Assembly (NCBI RefSeq): GCF_035690525.1
Contig: NZ_DASSKM010000085.1
Coordinates: 1-64,000 of the forward strand
DNA length: 64,000 bases
Source of the DNA: Salinisphaera sp035690525
GTDB taxonomy: Bacteria; Pseudomonadota; Gammaproteobacteria; Nevskiales; Salinisphaeraceae
Direction: 5' to 3'
In this document: positions 56,892 to 64,000 of the stretch, one piece after another
Numbering within the stretch: position 1 is the stretch's first letter
How the letters are laid out: each line of letters opens with the position of its first letter
Notes under the pieces: model-generated
The model's database searches: none
What the model was told of the DNA's origin: nothing
Seen by the model: the letters and a program-made list of their open reading frames with translations, nothing else
Made by a program: the position numbers and the translations under genes

Positions 56892-58649
56892 CTATTGTTG
56901 AAATACGTAGGTGCCGGGCGCATCGGACAGGGCCTCGCCTATCGCTGGCGGTTCTACCTTGTTTCCGGAGTACGATTTGAGCCAATTTTGCCAAGCCGGC
57001 CACCACGACCCCTTCACCGGCGCGGTCCGAGCGATCCATTCGTCGGCCGAAAGAAAATGCTCACGGCGTTGGCGCGTGAACATGCGATAATGACGGCGCG
57101 GATGACCGGGCGGAGTCACGATGCCGGCATTATGGCCCCCGCTGGTTAGCAGAAAGGTCAGCTCCCTGGGTTCGGCCAACAACTCGATTTTGTAAACCGA
57201 GCGCCAAGGGGCGATGTGATCCCGCTCGGTGCCGACCGAAAAAATAGGAACCTCGATATCCCGCAGCGCGATTGGCCTGCCTTCGACCTCGTACTGACCA
57301 TCAGCGAGCTGGTTATGCAGATAGAGCCGATTCAGGTATTCGGCATGCATCCGATAGGGCATGCGCGTGGCATCAGCGTTCCAGGCCATGAGGCCGATAC
57401 CCGGTTGATCCTGGCCCAGCCAATAGTTGTTGATCAGCGGTTGCCATACCAAATCATTGGCGCGCAGCAATTTGAAGGCTCCGGCCATCTTGGTTTTGTC
57501 CAGATAGCCTTGCTTCCACATCAAGCCGTCCAGCCAGCTGAGTTGGGAGTCGTTAATGAACAGCCGAAGTTCGCCGGGCTCGGTAAAATCGGTTTGCGCT
57601 GCCAACAAGCTAAGCGTCGCCAAACGGTCGTCGCCATCACGAGCCATGGCAGCGGCCGTGATCGCCATTAGCGTGCCGCCGACGCAATAGCCCATTGCGT
57701 GTATCTTGCGTTCTGGCACACGAGTGTTGACCGCTTCCAGCGCCGCCAGCGGCCCCAGCCGACGGTAGTCATCCATATCCAGGTCACGATCCGTCCGATC
57801 CGGATTCTTCCAGGAAATGATAAACACCGTGTGGCCCTGATCCAGCAGATAGCGCACCATGGACTTGCCTTCCGACAGATCCAATATGTAGTACTTCATG
57901 ATCCAGGCCGGCACAATCAACACCGGCTCCGGATGTACGCGGGCGGTCGTCGGTGTGTATTGGATCAGCTCGATAAGACGATTGCGATACACCACCTTGC
58001 CTTCAGTGGTGGCGAGATTGACGCCTACCTTGAAATCTTCCAGCGACTTAGGACGCCGACCTTTCCGGTAGCGATCGATGTCGCGTACCAAATGGCCCGC
58101 GCCACGCAGCAGATTGAAACCGTTGGCTTCCCATGTAGCGCGCCATACTTCCGGATTGGTCAGAGGAAAGTTATAGGGCGAAACGCTGTCGACGGCCAAG
58201 CGTGTATAAAAGCGTACCAAGTTCTCATTGCGATCGGACAAACCGCTGACATTAGCCGTGGCCTGGGTCCACCAATATCGCCGCAGCAGGTAGTGCTGCT
58301 CGATGAGCGAAAACGGCAGTTGCCGCCAGCCGGCGTCCGTAAAACGCCGGTCGTCCGGGTCCGGCTCGATCGCACGCGCCGCTTCTGTGTGCAGCAGGCT
58401 GCGCATGGCAAAACCGCCGAGCTGTGCGTACTGCCGAAACCACAGTTCGGAGAGCTGAGCCACCTTGCCTGGCGCCATACCCATATGGGTCAACCAATGG
58501 ACATACGCCAATGCAATACGGCGCACATCCAGTCCTCTGGCGATCTGTCCCCACCGGGCTGCGGTTTCCCGATCGAGTTGCTCGGCGACCGCATCGCTGA
58601 TAAAGCCGCCGCTTGGCGCCGGAAGCCCGCTTTTATCTGCATCCGCCAT
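56892..58649 (-). CDS. phaC: Class I polyhydroxyalkanoate synthase PhaC
   Basis: A 585-residue PHA polymerase that links (R)-3-hydroxyacyl-CoA units at the granule surface. The lipase-like box GYCVGG holds the nucleophile Cys322. The Asp in GTERDHIAPWRS (about 480) and His in SGGHNAGIV (about 507) complete the triad. PWIMKYYILDL appears as PAWIMKYYILDL. Length and single-subunit form indicate class I, polymerising short C3-C5 units, mainly 3-hydroxybutyrate. It follows the phasin gene and precedes phaR on the minus strand. Confidence 0.95.
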   Translation of the reverse strand: MADADKSGLPAPSGGFISDAVAEQLDRETAARWGQIARGLDVRRIALAYVHWLTHMGMAPGKVAQLSELWFRQYAQLGGFAMRSLLHTEAARAIEPDPDDRRFTDAGWRQLPFSLIEQHYLLRRYWWTQATANVSGLSDRNENLVRFYTRLAVDSVSPYNFPLTNPEVWRATWEANGFNLLRGAGHLVRDIDRYRKGRRPKSLEDFKVGVNLATTEGKVVYRNRLIELIQYTPTTARVHPEPVLIVPAWIMKYYILDLSEGKSMVRYLLDQGHTVFIISWKNPDRTDRDLDMDDYRRLGPLAALEAVNTRVPERKIHAMGYCVGGTLMAITAAAMARDGDDRLATLSLLAAQTDFTEPGELRLFINDSQLSWLDGLMWKQGYLDKTKMAGAFKLLRANDLVWQPLINNYWLGQDQPGIGLMAWNADATRMPYRMHAEYLNRLYLHNQLADGQYEVEGRPIALRDIEVPIFSVGTERDHIAPWRSVYKIELLAEPRELTFLLTSGGHNAGIVTPPGHPRRHYRMFTRQRREHFLSADEWIARTAPVKGSWWPAWQNWLKSYSGNKVEPPAIGEALSDAPGTYVFQQ

Positions 58650-58782
58650 TTTTAGACAGCCTTGTTTTGCCGTACTGTTATTGTGCGCGTAAAACCATTA
58701 AAAACAGATAGGGGGATGCCCGTTTTTAGAAAAAACCCGCCGGCACGGCCATCGAGCCATGCCGACGGGCCGATTCACATAC

Positions 58783-59346
58783 TCAGACGCTTCCGCCAGC
58801 GGCTTTTTTGCTCTTCGACGAGGCGGTCTGTGCGTCGTCGGCTTTTTGGGCTTGCGCAGCGACGCCCTGGTCGGCTTTTTCAGCTTGCGCAGCGGCGCCC
58901 TGGTTGGCCCTTTCAGCTTGCGCCGTGGCGTCCTGGTTGGCTCTTTCGGCTTGCGCAGCGGCCTGCTGATAGGCTTGCGCGCTCGCACCAGCAGCCGTAT
59001 CCGTCGCTTCTCGGCCGATAGCCATCATACGATCCCGCGTGTGCTCGGCGTTTTGGCGCAATGCTTCGCCATAGCGCAGGCTCGCATTATAGTAGTCGGA
59101 CGAAGCGCCCGTCTCACGAAACAGCCCGGTCGCGTCGTTGCTCGTCTGCAGCGACTCCATCTGTCGCCGGCCGATCTCCAGGCAGGAACGATTAAACTCG
59201 TACTGGTCTTTGGCCAGCTGATTCAGGCTGTCGATAGCCACTTCGCTGCTGCGCACAGCGGATTCCATCATCTTCTGGTTGGCATCGAACATCGACTTGA
59301 ATTCATTTTGAAACCGCTCGGGCTGCTGCTTTCTCTGCTCTTCCAT
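58783..59346 (-). CDS. phaP: Phasin (PHA granule-associated protein) with 11-residue tail repeats
   Basis: A 187-residue phasin_2-type protein. Helical phasin core: FQNEFKSMFDANQKMMESAVRS and ALRQNAEHTRDRMMAIGREAT. The C-terminus has four degenerate 11-residue repeats, 131-174 (AQAERANQDAT and variants), then a Ser/Lys/Ala tail. Alanine-rich amphipathic repeats and basic tails are common in granule proteins and can bind the polymer surface or DNA. The start MEEQRKQQ is chosen; an upstream frame would read through the operator palindrome. Located between phaC and bdhA. Confidence 0.88.
   Translation of the reverse strand: MEEQRKQQPERFQNEFKSMFDANQKMMESAVRSSEVAIDSLNQLAKDQYEFNRSCLEIGRRQMESLQTSNDATGLFRETGASSDYYNASLRYGEALRQNAEHTRDRMMAIGREATDTAAGASAQAYQQAAAQAERANQDATAQAERANQGAAAQAEKADQGVAAQAQKADDAQTASSKSKKAAGGSV
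58825..58956 (-). repeat. Four 33-bp coding tandem repeats in the phasin gene
   Basis: Each unit encodes one AQAE(R/K)A(N/D)Q-type 11-residue repeat. Units 1 and 2 are the most similar. Copy number could change by slippage and alter the length of the phasin tail. Confidence 0.75.
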
Positions 59347-59380
59347 GTCGCTCACCGTTGTTAAACTGGTTAATAAATGA

Positions 59381-59403
59381 CTTATTTTGCAGTGCAAAAT
59401 AAG
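59381..59403. promoter_or_regulatory. 23-bp perfect palindrome upstream of the phasin gene (PhaR-type operator)
   Basis: A perfect 11+1+11 palindrome centred on G59392 with core TTTTGCAGTGCAAAA lies 35 bp before the phasin start. TGCA-rich dyads are bound by PhaR in other species. A second partial copy (ATTTTGCAGTGC) lies about 75 bp farther upstream at 59458-59469. It suggests strong PhaR repression of the phasin gene. Confidence 0.65.
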
Positions 59404-59601
59404 CAACGATGTGATTATGCGATTCAGTATGGCGTCTTTCAAGGGACGAATACAGAATATTTTGCAGTGCGATTAGTCGTCTCTCTTTTCCTCCGGAGTC
59501 GGGATGCGAACGGCCTTATGGTTGTTCGCTTTCAAGAGTTTTTTGAGTCTTGTGCGCGACATACCACACGCGGCGGGCCGGCCTTACCGAGCCGAGCGGG
59601 A

Positions 59602-60372
59602 TCAGTTCATGTACCAGCCATGACTGGCGACGATCGATTGACCGGTAAGCGCGTTGGACGGGAAAGCGGCGAGAAAAACCGCCACCTCGGCGATATCCGA
59701 AGCCTGCGTGAACTCTTTATCGACGGTGCCGCCCAGCATGATCTGATTGCGAACTTCGTCTTCCGAAATGCCGAGATTCTCGGCCTGTTCGGGGATCTGT
59801 TTTTTCACCATCGGCGTCTCGACGAAGCCCGGACAGATGAGATTGGAACGCACGCCGTAATCCGCGCCTTCGATTGCCATGACCCGTGTCAGACCCAGCA
59901 GGCCGTGCTTGGCCGTGACATAAGCGGACTTCAGCGCCGAAGCCTCCTTGGAGTGCACCGAGCCCATATAGATCAAGGAGCCCGACTTTTGCTTGTACAT
60001 ATGCCGGATACAAGCCTTGGTGGTCAGAAACGCACCGTCCAGATGGATCGACGTGAGTTTTTTCCATTCATCAAACGGAAAATCCTCGAGCCGGTGCACG
60101 ATCTGCACACCGGCGTTGGACAGCAGCCCGTCGATCCGGCCCCAGCGCTTGGCAACCTCGTCAACTCCGGCGTTGACCGAATCTTCGTCGGTCACGTCCA
60201 TGGTCACGGCGATCGTCTGGTCGCCCAGTTCATTGGCTGCTTCTTCGGCTTTGTCCTTGTCAACGTCGGCGATGGCCACACGGCCGTCGGCCTCGACGAA
60301 ACGTTTTGCGATCGCATAGCCGATGCCGCTGGCCGCGCCAGTGATCACGGTAACCTTGCCGTCTAGATTCAT
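59602..60372 (-). CDS. bdhA: 3-Hydroxybutyrate dehydrogenase
   Basis: A 256-residue short-chain dehydrogenase. TGAASGIGYAIA binds NAD, and the catalytic segment is GSVHSKEASALKSAYVTAKHG. The SKxASxxKSAYVxAKHG pattern and C-terminal GWYMN-type end are typical of D-3-hydroxybutyrate dehydrogenases (3-hydroxybutyrate to acetoacetate, NAD-linked). It lies 41 bp after the patatin gene and works in PHB mobilisation together with acetoacetate decarboxylase. Confidence 0.9.
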   Translation of the reverse strand: MNLDGKVTVITGAASGIGYAIAKRFVEADGRVAIADVDKDKAEEAANELGDQTIAVTMDVTDEDSVNAGVDEVAKRWGRIDGLLSNAGVQIVHRLEDFPFDEWKKLTSIHLDGAFLTTKACIRHMYKQKSGSLIYMGSVHSKEASALKSAYVTAKHGLLGLTRVMAIEGADYGVRSNLICPGFVETPMVKKQIPEQAENLGISEDEVRNQIMLGGTVDKEFTQASDIAEVAVFLAAFPSNALTGQSIVASHGWYMN

Positions 60373-60413
60373 GGGTTTTCTCCTTCGAGAATTGGTTCGG
60401 GCCCTTTGTGCGT

Positions 60414-61562
60414 TCAACTCATATCGAAAATCCGGATGCCCGCCTTGTGATCCGTGCGGGGCGGCAGCCATTTCGGATTGGTCAGGGCATGGCCAGCATC
60501 AGCACGTCCGGCACGCCAGTGATCGATCATGGAGGCGCGCGAAAACTCATAGTCGCGAGCGTGGGTTTCGTTGCGCTTTTCCTTGTAGATCAAATGCACC
60601 AAGCTGACGCTGCGCCAGTGCCCGAGATCGATGTACTCGGTGAGCTCGGAATCGTTGAGCGCCTCCTCCGGCAAGCGCTCGGTCAGTTTCGCAATGGCCT
60701 CGCGCAGTTGGAACTCGCGTTGGAAAAACTCGGTATTCAAGCGGGTACGGCTCGAATAGACGATATCCTTACGCCGGGCTTCGACCTCGAACAGATTACG
60801 TGGCGCCGCGCCGCGCGCGTCCCATAGATCCACCTGAAAGATCAGCACATGGTTGAGAACAGGCATCGCCTTGAGCACGTAGGACAGTTGTGTATTCGAG
60901 GTCAGGCCGCCGTCCCAGTACAGTCGACCGTCGACTTCCGTAGGCGGAAAACCCGGCGGCAACGAGCCGCTGGCCAGCACATGCTCGGGGCCGATACGGC
61001 GCTTGGTGTTGTCGAAACATTCGAAATTGCCTTTCTCGACATCGACCGCGCCCAGCGTCAGCCGCAGGTCGCCGTGGTTGATGCGTTCGAAATCCACCAA
61101 CTCTTCAAGCGTATCGAGCAGAGGGCTGGTGTCATAGAAACTCGTCGAGCCGTTCGCGCCGCGCGGGCGCAGCAGCGGCGAGGGGATTCGCGGCCGAAAG
61201 AAGCTGGGCAGACCGAATGTCATGACGCCGAGCGAATTCAAAGTGTTGAATAGGCGCCGCGGCAAATCGCCATCCGGCGCGGGCCAGTTGAAAGTCCGAG
61301 TGATTCGTTGCCAAAAAGCGCGCAGCTTGGCCGCGCGTTCTTCCGGCGGATTGCCGACGATGATGGCGGCGTTGATCGCGCCTATGGAAATACCGGCGAC
61401 CCAGTCCGGCGCATAACCGCCTTCGGCCAGGGTCTCGTAAGCGCCAGCCTGATAAGCGCCCAGCGCGCCACCGCCTTGGAGCAGCAAGACGGTTTTATCG
61501 TAGTGCTCCTGCTCCGCCGGTTTCTCGTGTAACGCTTTTCGTCGCGGCTTTGCCGAAGCCAT
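60414..61562 (-). CDS. Patatin-like phospholipase-family protein (DUF3734 type)
   Basis: A 382-residue patatin-fold protein with the oxyanion motif GGGALGAYQAG, the nucleophile Ser in GISIGAIN and the partner Asp in WDGGLTSN. The C-terminal region (VDLWDARG... to ...AGIRIFD) is of the DUF3734 type. Such genes are regularly linked to 3-hydroxybutyrate dehydrogenase, suggesting a role at PHB granules or in polymer or lipid turnover, though activity is unproven. The ATG at 61562 is preferred over a TTG at 61583. Confidence 0.88.
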   Translation of the reverse strand: MASAKPRRKALHEKPAEQEHYDKTVLLLQGGGALGAYQAGAYETLAEGGYAPDWVAGISIGAINAAIIVGNPPEERAAKLRAFWQRITRTFNWPAPDGDLPRRLFNTLNSLGVMTFGLPSFFRPRIPSPLLRPRGANGSTSFYDTSPLLDTLEELVDFERINHGDLRLTLGAVDVEKGNFECFDNTKRRIGPEHVLASGSLPPGFPPTEVDGRLYWDGGLTSNTQLSYVLKAMPVLNHVLIFQVDLWDARGAAPRNLFEVEARRKDIVYSSRTRLNTEFFQREFQLREAIAKLTERLPEEALNDSELTEYIDLGHWRSVSLVHLIYKEKRNETHARDYEFSRASMIDHWRAGRADAGHALTNPKWLPPRTDHKAGIRIFDMS

Positions 61563-61637
61563 AGATGAAGTCCGTTGGGCCAATAATATAAAGCGATCAG
61601 CGCGCTCGCGCGTCGCGCGTTTTTTAATCCAACGCCG

Positions 61638-62378
61638 CTACGCCAGATAATCGTGCACGACTTCACCGTATGGCAGCGTCAAATCGGTAAGGATATGAGT
61701 GGTGGAAACGATTTCCCGGACCGGAAAATGCGCGACCGGCGCGAGCGCGTGCTCGCCTAGTTCCAACGCGCCGGGCCCCGACCATGCGCCCTTGACGGTC
61801 AGATCCTCTATGGCGTACTCGACAAGCTCGCAGATCCGCGGTCTGGTGCCGTCGACGTGCGGGATGATCTTGAGTAGAAAACTGGGGCTGATCATCGATC
61901 GGTGTATTTCGTCCGCGTCCAGGGTTTCATGCTTATAGCCCATGGTGGCCGTGGCCACCCGGACATCTTGATAATCAAGCTTGCCGACGAGCGTGTCCTT
62001 GCGCAGCGACAGCGAGGGATTGGCCAGCTTCTTGGGGAAGCCCCAGATCTCGCGGCCGCCGGCGGTCGGCGCCTCGTCGTTGAGATACATGGCGTAGGAA
62101 AAGCCGCCGCTGCGCCCATTGAAGGTCACCGGTATCGTCTGGCCGCATTCGCAATAATCGCCGAAGCCTGTGGAGTTGGGCATGCGCATGAACTCGAAGC
62201 TGACTTTCGGCTCGGCGAGTTTCAATGGCGCGGGAATCGCCTGCTCGAGACGCTCCGGGTCGCTCCAGTAAGTAACGATCAAGTACTCACGGTCAATGAA
62301 CCGATAAGGTCCTCGCGGGTACGAAGGGCTGGCCAGAGGCATGGCAAACGCATTACGGATAACTTCACTTTCGGTCAT
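61638..62378 (-). CDS. adc: Acetoacetate decarboxylase
   Basis: A 246-residue acetoacetate decarboxylase (acetoacetate to acetone and CO2). The Schiff-base lysine is in IWGFPKKLANP (Lys116, next to Lys117, which lowers its pKa). The RIxxGP-type N-terminal region YPRGPYRFIDREYL and Glu-rich FEFMRMPN are also conserved. First gene of the minus-strand adc-patatin-bdhA unit, so it could drain acetoacetate from PHB breakdown. Close relatives sometimes act on other beta-keto acids, so the product is likely but not certain. Confidence 0.9.
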   Translation of the reverse strand: MTESEVIRNAFAMPLASPSYPRGPYRFIDREYLIVTYWSDPERLEQAIPAPLKLAEPKVSFEFMRMPNSTGFGDYCECGQTIPVTFNGRSGGFSYAMYLNDEAPTAGGREIWGFPKKLANPSLSLRKDTLVGKLDYQDVRVATATMGYKHETLDADEIHRSMISPSFLLKIIPHVDGTRPRICELVEYAIEDLTVKGAWSGPGALELGEHALAPVAHFPVREIVSTTHILTDLTLPYGEVVHDYLA

Positions 62379-62506
62379 ACCATTAGCCCGTTTCTAGATC
62401 TGTGAGGCCACGCGCGTTCGCACGGCGCTACAAGTCAATACCAATAACTGAGCGGCGAGGGCGAGGCCCCTCCGCAGCTTGCTTGCGTAAGATTTGACCG
62501 TTTCAG

Positions 62507-62553
62507 TCGCGATCCGCTCGTCTATAATTTAGATTCTCGCGTCAGGATCGCGA
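62507..62553. promoter_or_regulatory. Inverted repeat TCGCGATCC/GGATCGCGA in the adc-puuD intergenic region
   Basis: Perfect 9-bp arms (62507-62515 and 62545-62553) flank an AT-rich centre containing TATAATTTAG. It may be a two-site operator controlling one or both divergent genes. The whole gap 62379-62731 otherwise shows no gene. Confidence 0.4.
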
Positions 62554-62672
62554 ATCAAATAAGTACTTATACGGTATGGGTATTCACGGGTCAGACACAC
62601 GCGCAGTAATCGCCTCCAATCGCGAATCCGCATTCATCGGCGCGCGTGATACGAGAGGAACCGATCGTCGGC

Positions 62673-62701
62673 GTTGACCGGTCCGATATTTGTGATCACA
62701 A
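62673..62701 (+). promoter_or_regulatory. Promoter with overlapping operator of the puuD-like gene
   Basis: TTGACC (62673-62678) and CACAAT (62696-62701) form a spaced -35/-10 pair with a 17-bp gap. The 12-bp palindrome TTGTGATCACAA (62689-62700) overlaps the -10, as expected for a repressor site, for example of the GntR family. Confidence 0.45.
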
Positions 62702-62731
62702 TTTATTCGATTTTTGGTTTCAGGGTTACCC

Positions 62732-63520
62732 ATGTCTTCAAATCGCCCACGAATCGGCGTACCGGTCGACTGCAAGCTCATCGGCTCTGATCCGAGCCAT
62801 GTGGTCGGCGAGAAATATCTCGCCGCGGTCGCGCATGCGGCCCGCACCGTGCCAATGGTGTTGCCCGCTCGCGCCGCCGGCGCGGAGCAGGCCTCGCTGG
62901 AGGCCCAGATCAGCGCCGACGACCAGCTCGCCGATCTCGACGGGCTGTTTTTGACCGGCAGCCCGTCGAATATGGAACCCTGGCGCTATGGCAGCGACGC
63001 CCCCGGCGTCGGCCCGTTCGATCCACAGCGCGACGGCAACAATCTCGCGCTGCTAGGGGCGGCGATGGCGCGCGATATGCCGATATTCACCGTCTGCCGC
63101 GGTTTTCAGGAACTCAACGTCGCCTGCGGCGGCACGCTGCACACGGCGGTCCAGGAGGTGCCCGGCCTGTCCGATCATCGCGACGATCACGACGCGCCGC
63201 GGGAACGCCGGTATGCGCCGGTGCATCCGGTGGCGCTGGCGGAAAACGGCTGGCTGGCCGAACTGCTCGACACGCACGAGATCACCGTCAATTCCCTGCA
63301 CAGCCAGGGCATCGACCGGCTCGGTTCCGCCCTGATCGCCGAAGGGCAAGCGCCCGACGGCCTCATCGAAGCCGTACGACATCGCGATCACGGTTTCGTA
63401 GTCGGCGTGCAGTGGCACCCGGAGTGGCGCTACGGCGACAACCCGGTGTCGATGGCGCTGTTCAACGCCTTCGGCGAAGCCTGCCGAGCCTTTCGTCAGC
63501 AACGGCTGAGCGGCGACTGA
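62732..63520 (+). CDS. puuD: Gamma-glutamyl-gamma-aminobutyrate hydrolase (PuuD-like, class I glutamine amidotransferase fold)
   Basis: A 262-residue hydrolase with the nucleophile Cys in FTVCRGFQELN, and His and Glu in VGVQWHPEWRY. SLHSQGIDRLG is the second family signature. PuuD releases GABA from gamma-glutamyl-GABA in putrescine breakdown, a plausible link with the aguBA-derived putrescine 20 kb away. The start MSSNRPRIGVPVDC follows the family; six further residues upstream are not conserved. Other puu genes are not in the window. Confidence 0.88.
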   Translation: MSSNRPRIGVPVDCKLIGSDPSHVVGEKYLAAVAHAARTVPMVLPARAAGAEQASLEAQISADDQLADLDGLFLTGSPSNMEPWRYGSDAPGVGPFDPQRDGNNLALLGAAMARDMPIFTVCRGFQELNVACGGTLHTAVQEVPGLSDHRDDHDAPRERRYAPVHPVALAENGWLAELLDTHEITVNSLHSQGIDRLGSALIAEGQAPDGLIEAVRHRDHGFVVGVQWHPEWRYGDNPVSMALFNAFGEACRAFRQQRLSGD

Positions 63521-63590
63521 GCTAAGACCAAAGCGATGCGCAGCCGCCGCCGACCACACAAACAGCCGTAGGTCGATGAGCGGATCCATA

Positions 63591-63700
63591 TACGGCTTAG
63601 GCCGAAGGCCGTAAGCCGACATCCACGAGCCGCACCGGCGACCCGCGAGGCACAGGGCTTCGTTCCCATCGGATTACGCCTCCGGCTAATCCGACCTACA
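63591..63700. repeat. Intergenic hairpin repeats after the puuD-like gene
   Basis: GGCTTAGGCC-GAA-GGCCGTAAGCC (about 63593-63616) and GGATTACGCC-TCC-GGCTAATCC (about 63670-63692) are two related hairpins, the second followed by GACCTACAT. This type of extragenic palindrome is common in gammaproteobacteria and may also end transcription of both convergent genes. Confidence 0.5.
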
Positions 63701-63704
63701 TGAT

Positions 63705-64000
63705 CTAAAGACTATTGACGAGTTTCCGTACCGCGGGCGCAAAGCAGTCGAGCCGATCGAGCGGCCACCAGGCCACCTCGCTCACTTCCGCGGCGGGCGT
63801 GGGCTGCCCGCGCCAACTGCCGGAAAAACAGTTCAACTCGACCTGGCCGTCACCGGCCAGATCCGGGCCGAGCACCCGCCCGGTGAGCGTGATATCGGCT
63901 GCATCGAGCTCGATACCGAGTTCCTCGCGCACCTCGCGGCAGGCGGCGTCGGCCGGCGCCTCGCCGGGTTCGATCTTGCCGCCCGGCAGATACCAGAGCA
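63705..64000 (-). CDS. NUDIX hydrolase (5' end beyond the window)
   Basis: The 3' part of a NUDIX hydrolase gene; the start lies past position 64000. The Nudix box G-x5-E-x7-REVREELG is complete (GGKIEPGEAPADAACREVREELGI). A beta-rich remainder ends in LDCFAPAVRKLVNSL. Such enzymes clean up nucleoside diphosphate derivatives (the MutT/8-oxo-dGTP type and others). The substrate cannot be assigned. It converges with the puuD-like gene. Confidence 0.85.
   Translation of the reverse strand, partial: LWYLPGGKIEPGEAPADAACREVREELGIELDAADITLTGRVLGPDLAGDGQVELNCFSGSWRGQPTPAAEVSEVAWWPLDRLDCFAPAVRKLVNSL

Overview
The window reads as a chromosomal segment of a high-GC, aerobic, salt-adapted gammaproteobacterium. 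The basis is the NhaD-type Na+/H+ antiporter, YccS/FUSC, Prc, ArfB, a class I polyhydroxyalkanoate (PHA) granule locus, the long form of isocitrate lyase, and an acetoacetate decarboxylase/patatin/3-hydroxybutyrate dehydrogenase set. A Salinisphaera-like organism fits best, but this is inference and no marker gene in the window proves it.

Layout. 1-9.2 kb: asparaginase-type protein, single-chain dihydroxyacetone kinase, EamA exporter, DUF6314, DUF427, rhomboid protease, tRNA-Glu(CTC), a PEP-CTERM protein, a YrhK-repeat membrane protein and YccS. 9.2-18.5 kb: an MHYT-GGDEF-EAL protein, Prc protease, a DUF6789 membrane protein, an Omp85-type barrel, NhaD and an HTH protein. 18.6-23.0 kb: a minus-strand gene train (radical-SAM DNA-repair protein, SatD-like, DUF3307, UdgX fusion) headed by a good LexA-type box. 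23.1-33.5 kb: ArfB, an AraC regulator with a zinc alcohol dehydrogenase, an alpha/beta hydrolase, a fructose PTS (fruB, fruA, no fruK) beside a decayed LacI/FruR-type gene, and a sugar porter.

33.6-37.0 kb is an AT-richer island and the most interesting part. Read on the minus strand it starts with a broken small gene. Next comes a 1.62-kb integron gene cassette carrying a complete two-gene CBASS anti-phage system (CD-NTase plus a Cap15-type membrane effector) closed by a well-formed attC site. A second cassette-like gene follows, interrupted by a cluster of GTGTCTGACCCC repeats and ending in a decayed attC. Then come HicAB toxin-antitoxin genes and a decayed ccdAB pair. No integron integrase is present in the window.

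37.3-50.5 kb: pyruvate oxidase; a TetR-aguB-aguA unit (agmatine to putrescine); PanE; a DUF1479 oxygenase; a ROK regulator; DUF4186; and a catabolic-looking cluster of nitrilase-fold amidase, APC permease, histidinol-dehydrogenase-like enzyme and XRE-cupin regulator. 51.2-62.4 kb: isocitrate lyase and the PHA locus (FabH-like synthase, PhaB, SDR, PhaR, PhaC, phasin, 3-hydroxybutyrate dehydrogenase, patatin, acetoacetate decarboxylase). Together these make, store and mobilise poly-3-hydroxybutyrate and keep C2 carbon through the glyoxylate shunt. The window ends with a PuuD-type amidotransferase and a NUDIX gene cut by the edge.

A second theme is a 270-300 bp MITE-like repeat with terminal inverted repeats and two nested hairpins. 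One full copy lies at 3.7 kb and an inverted copy at 41.9 kb, and end fragments lie at 5.2 and 45.2 kb. Copies sit at gene ends, and in two genes they supply coding sequence.
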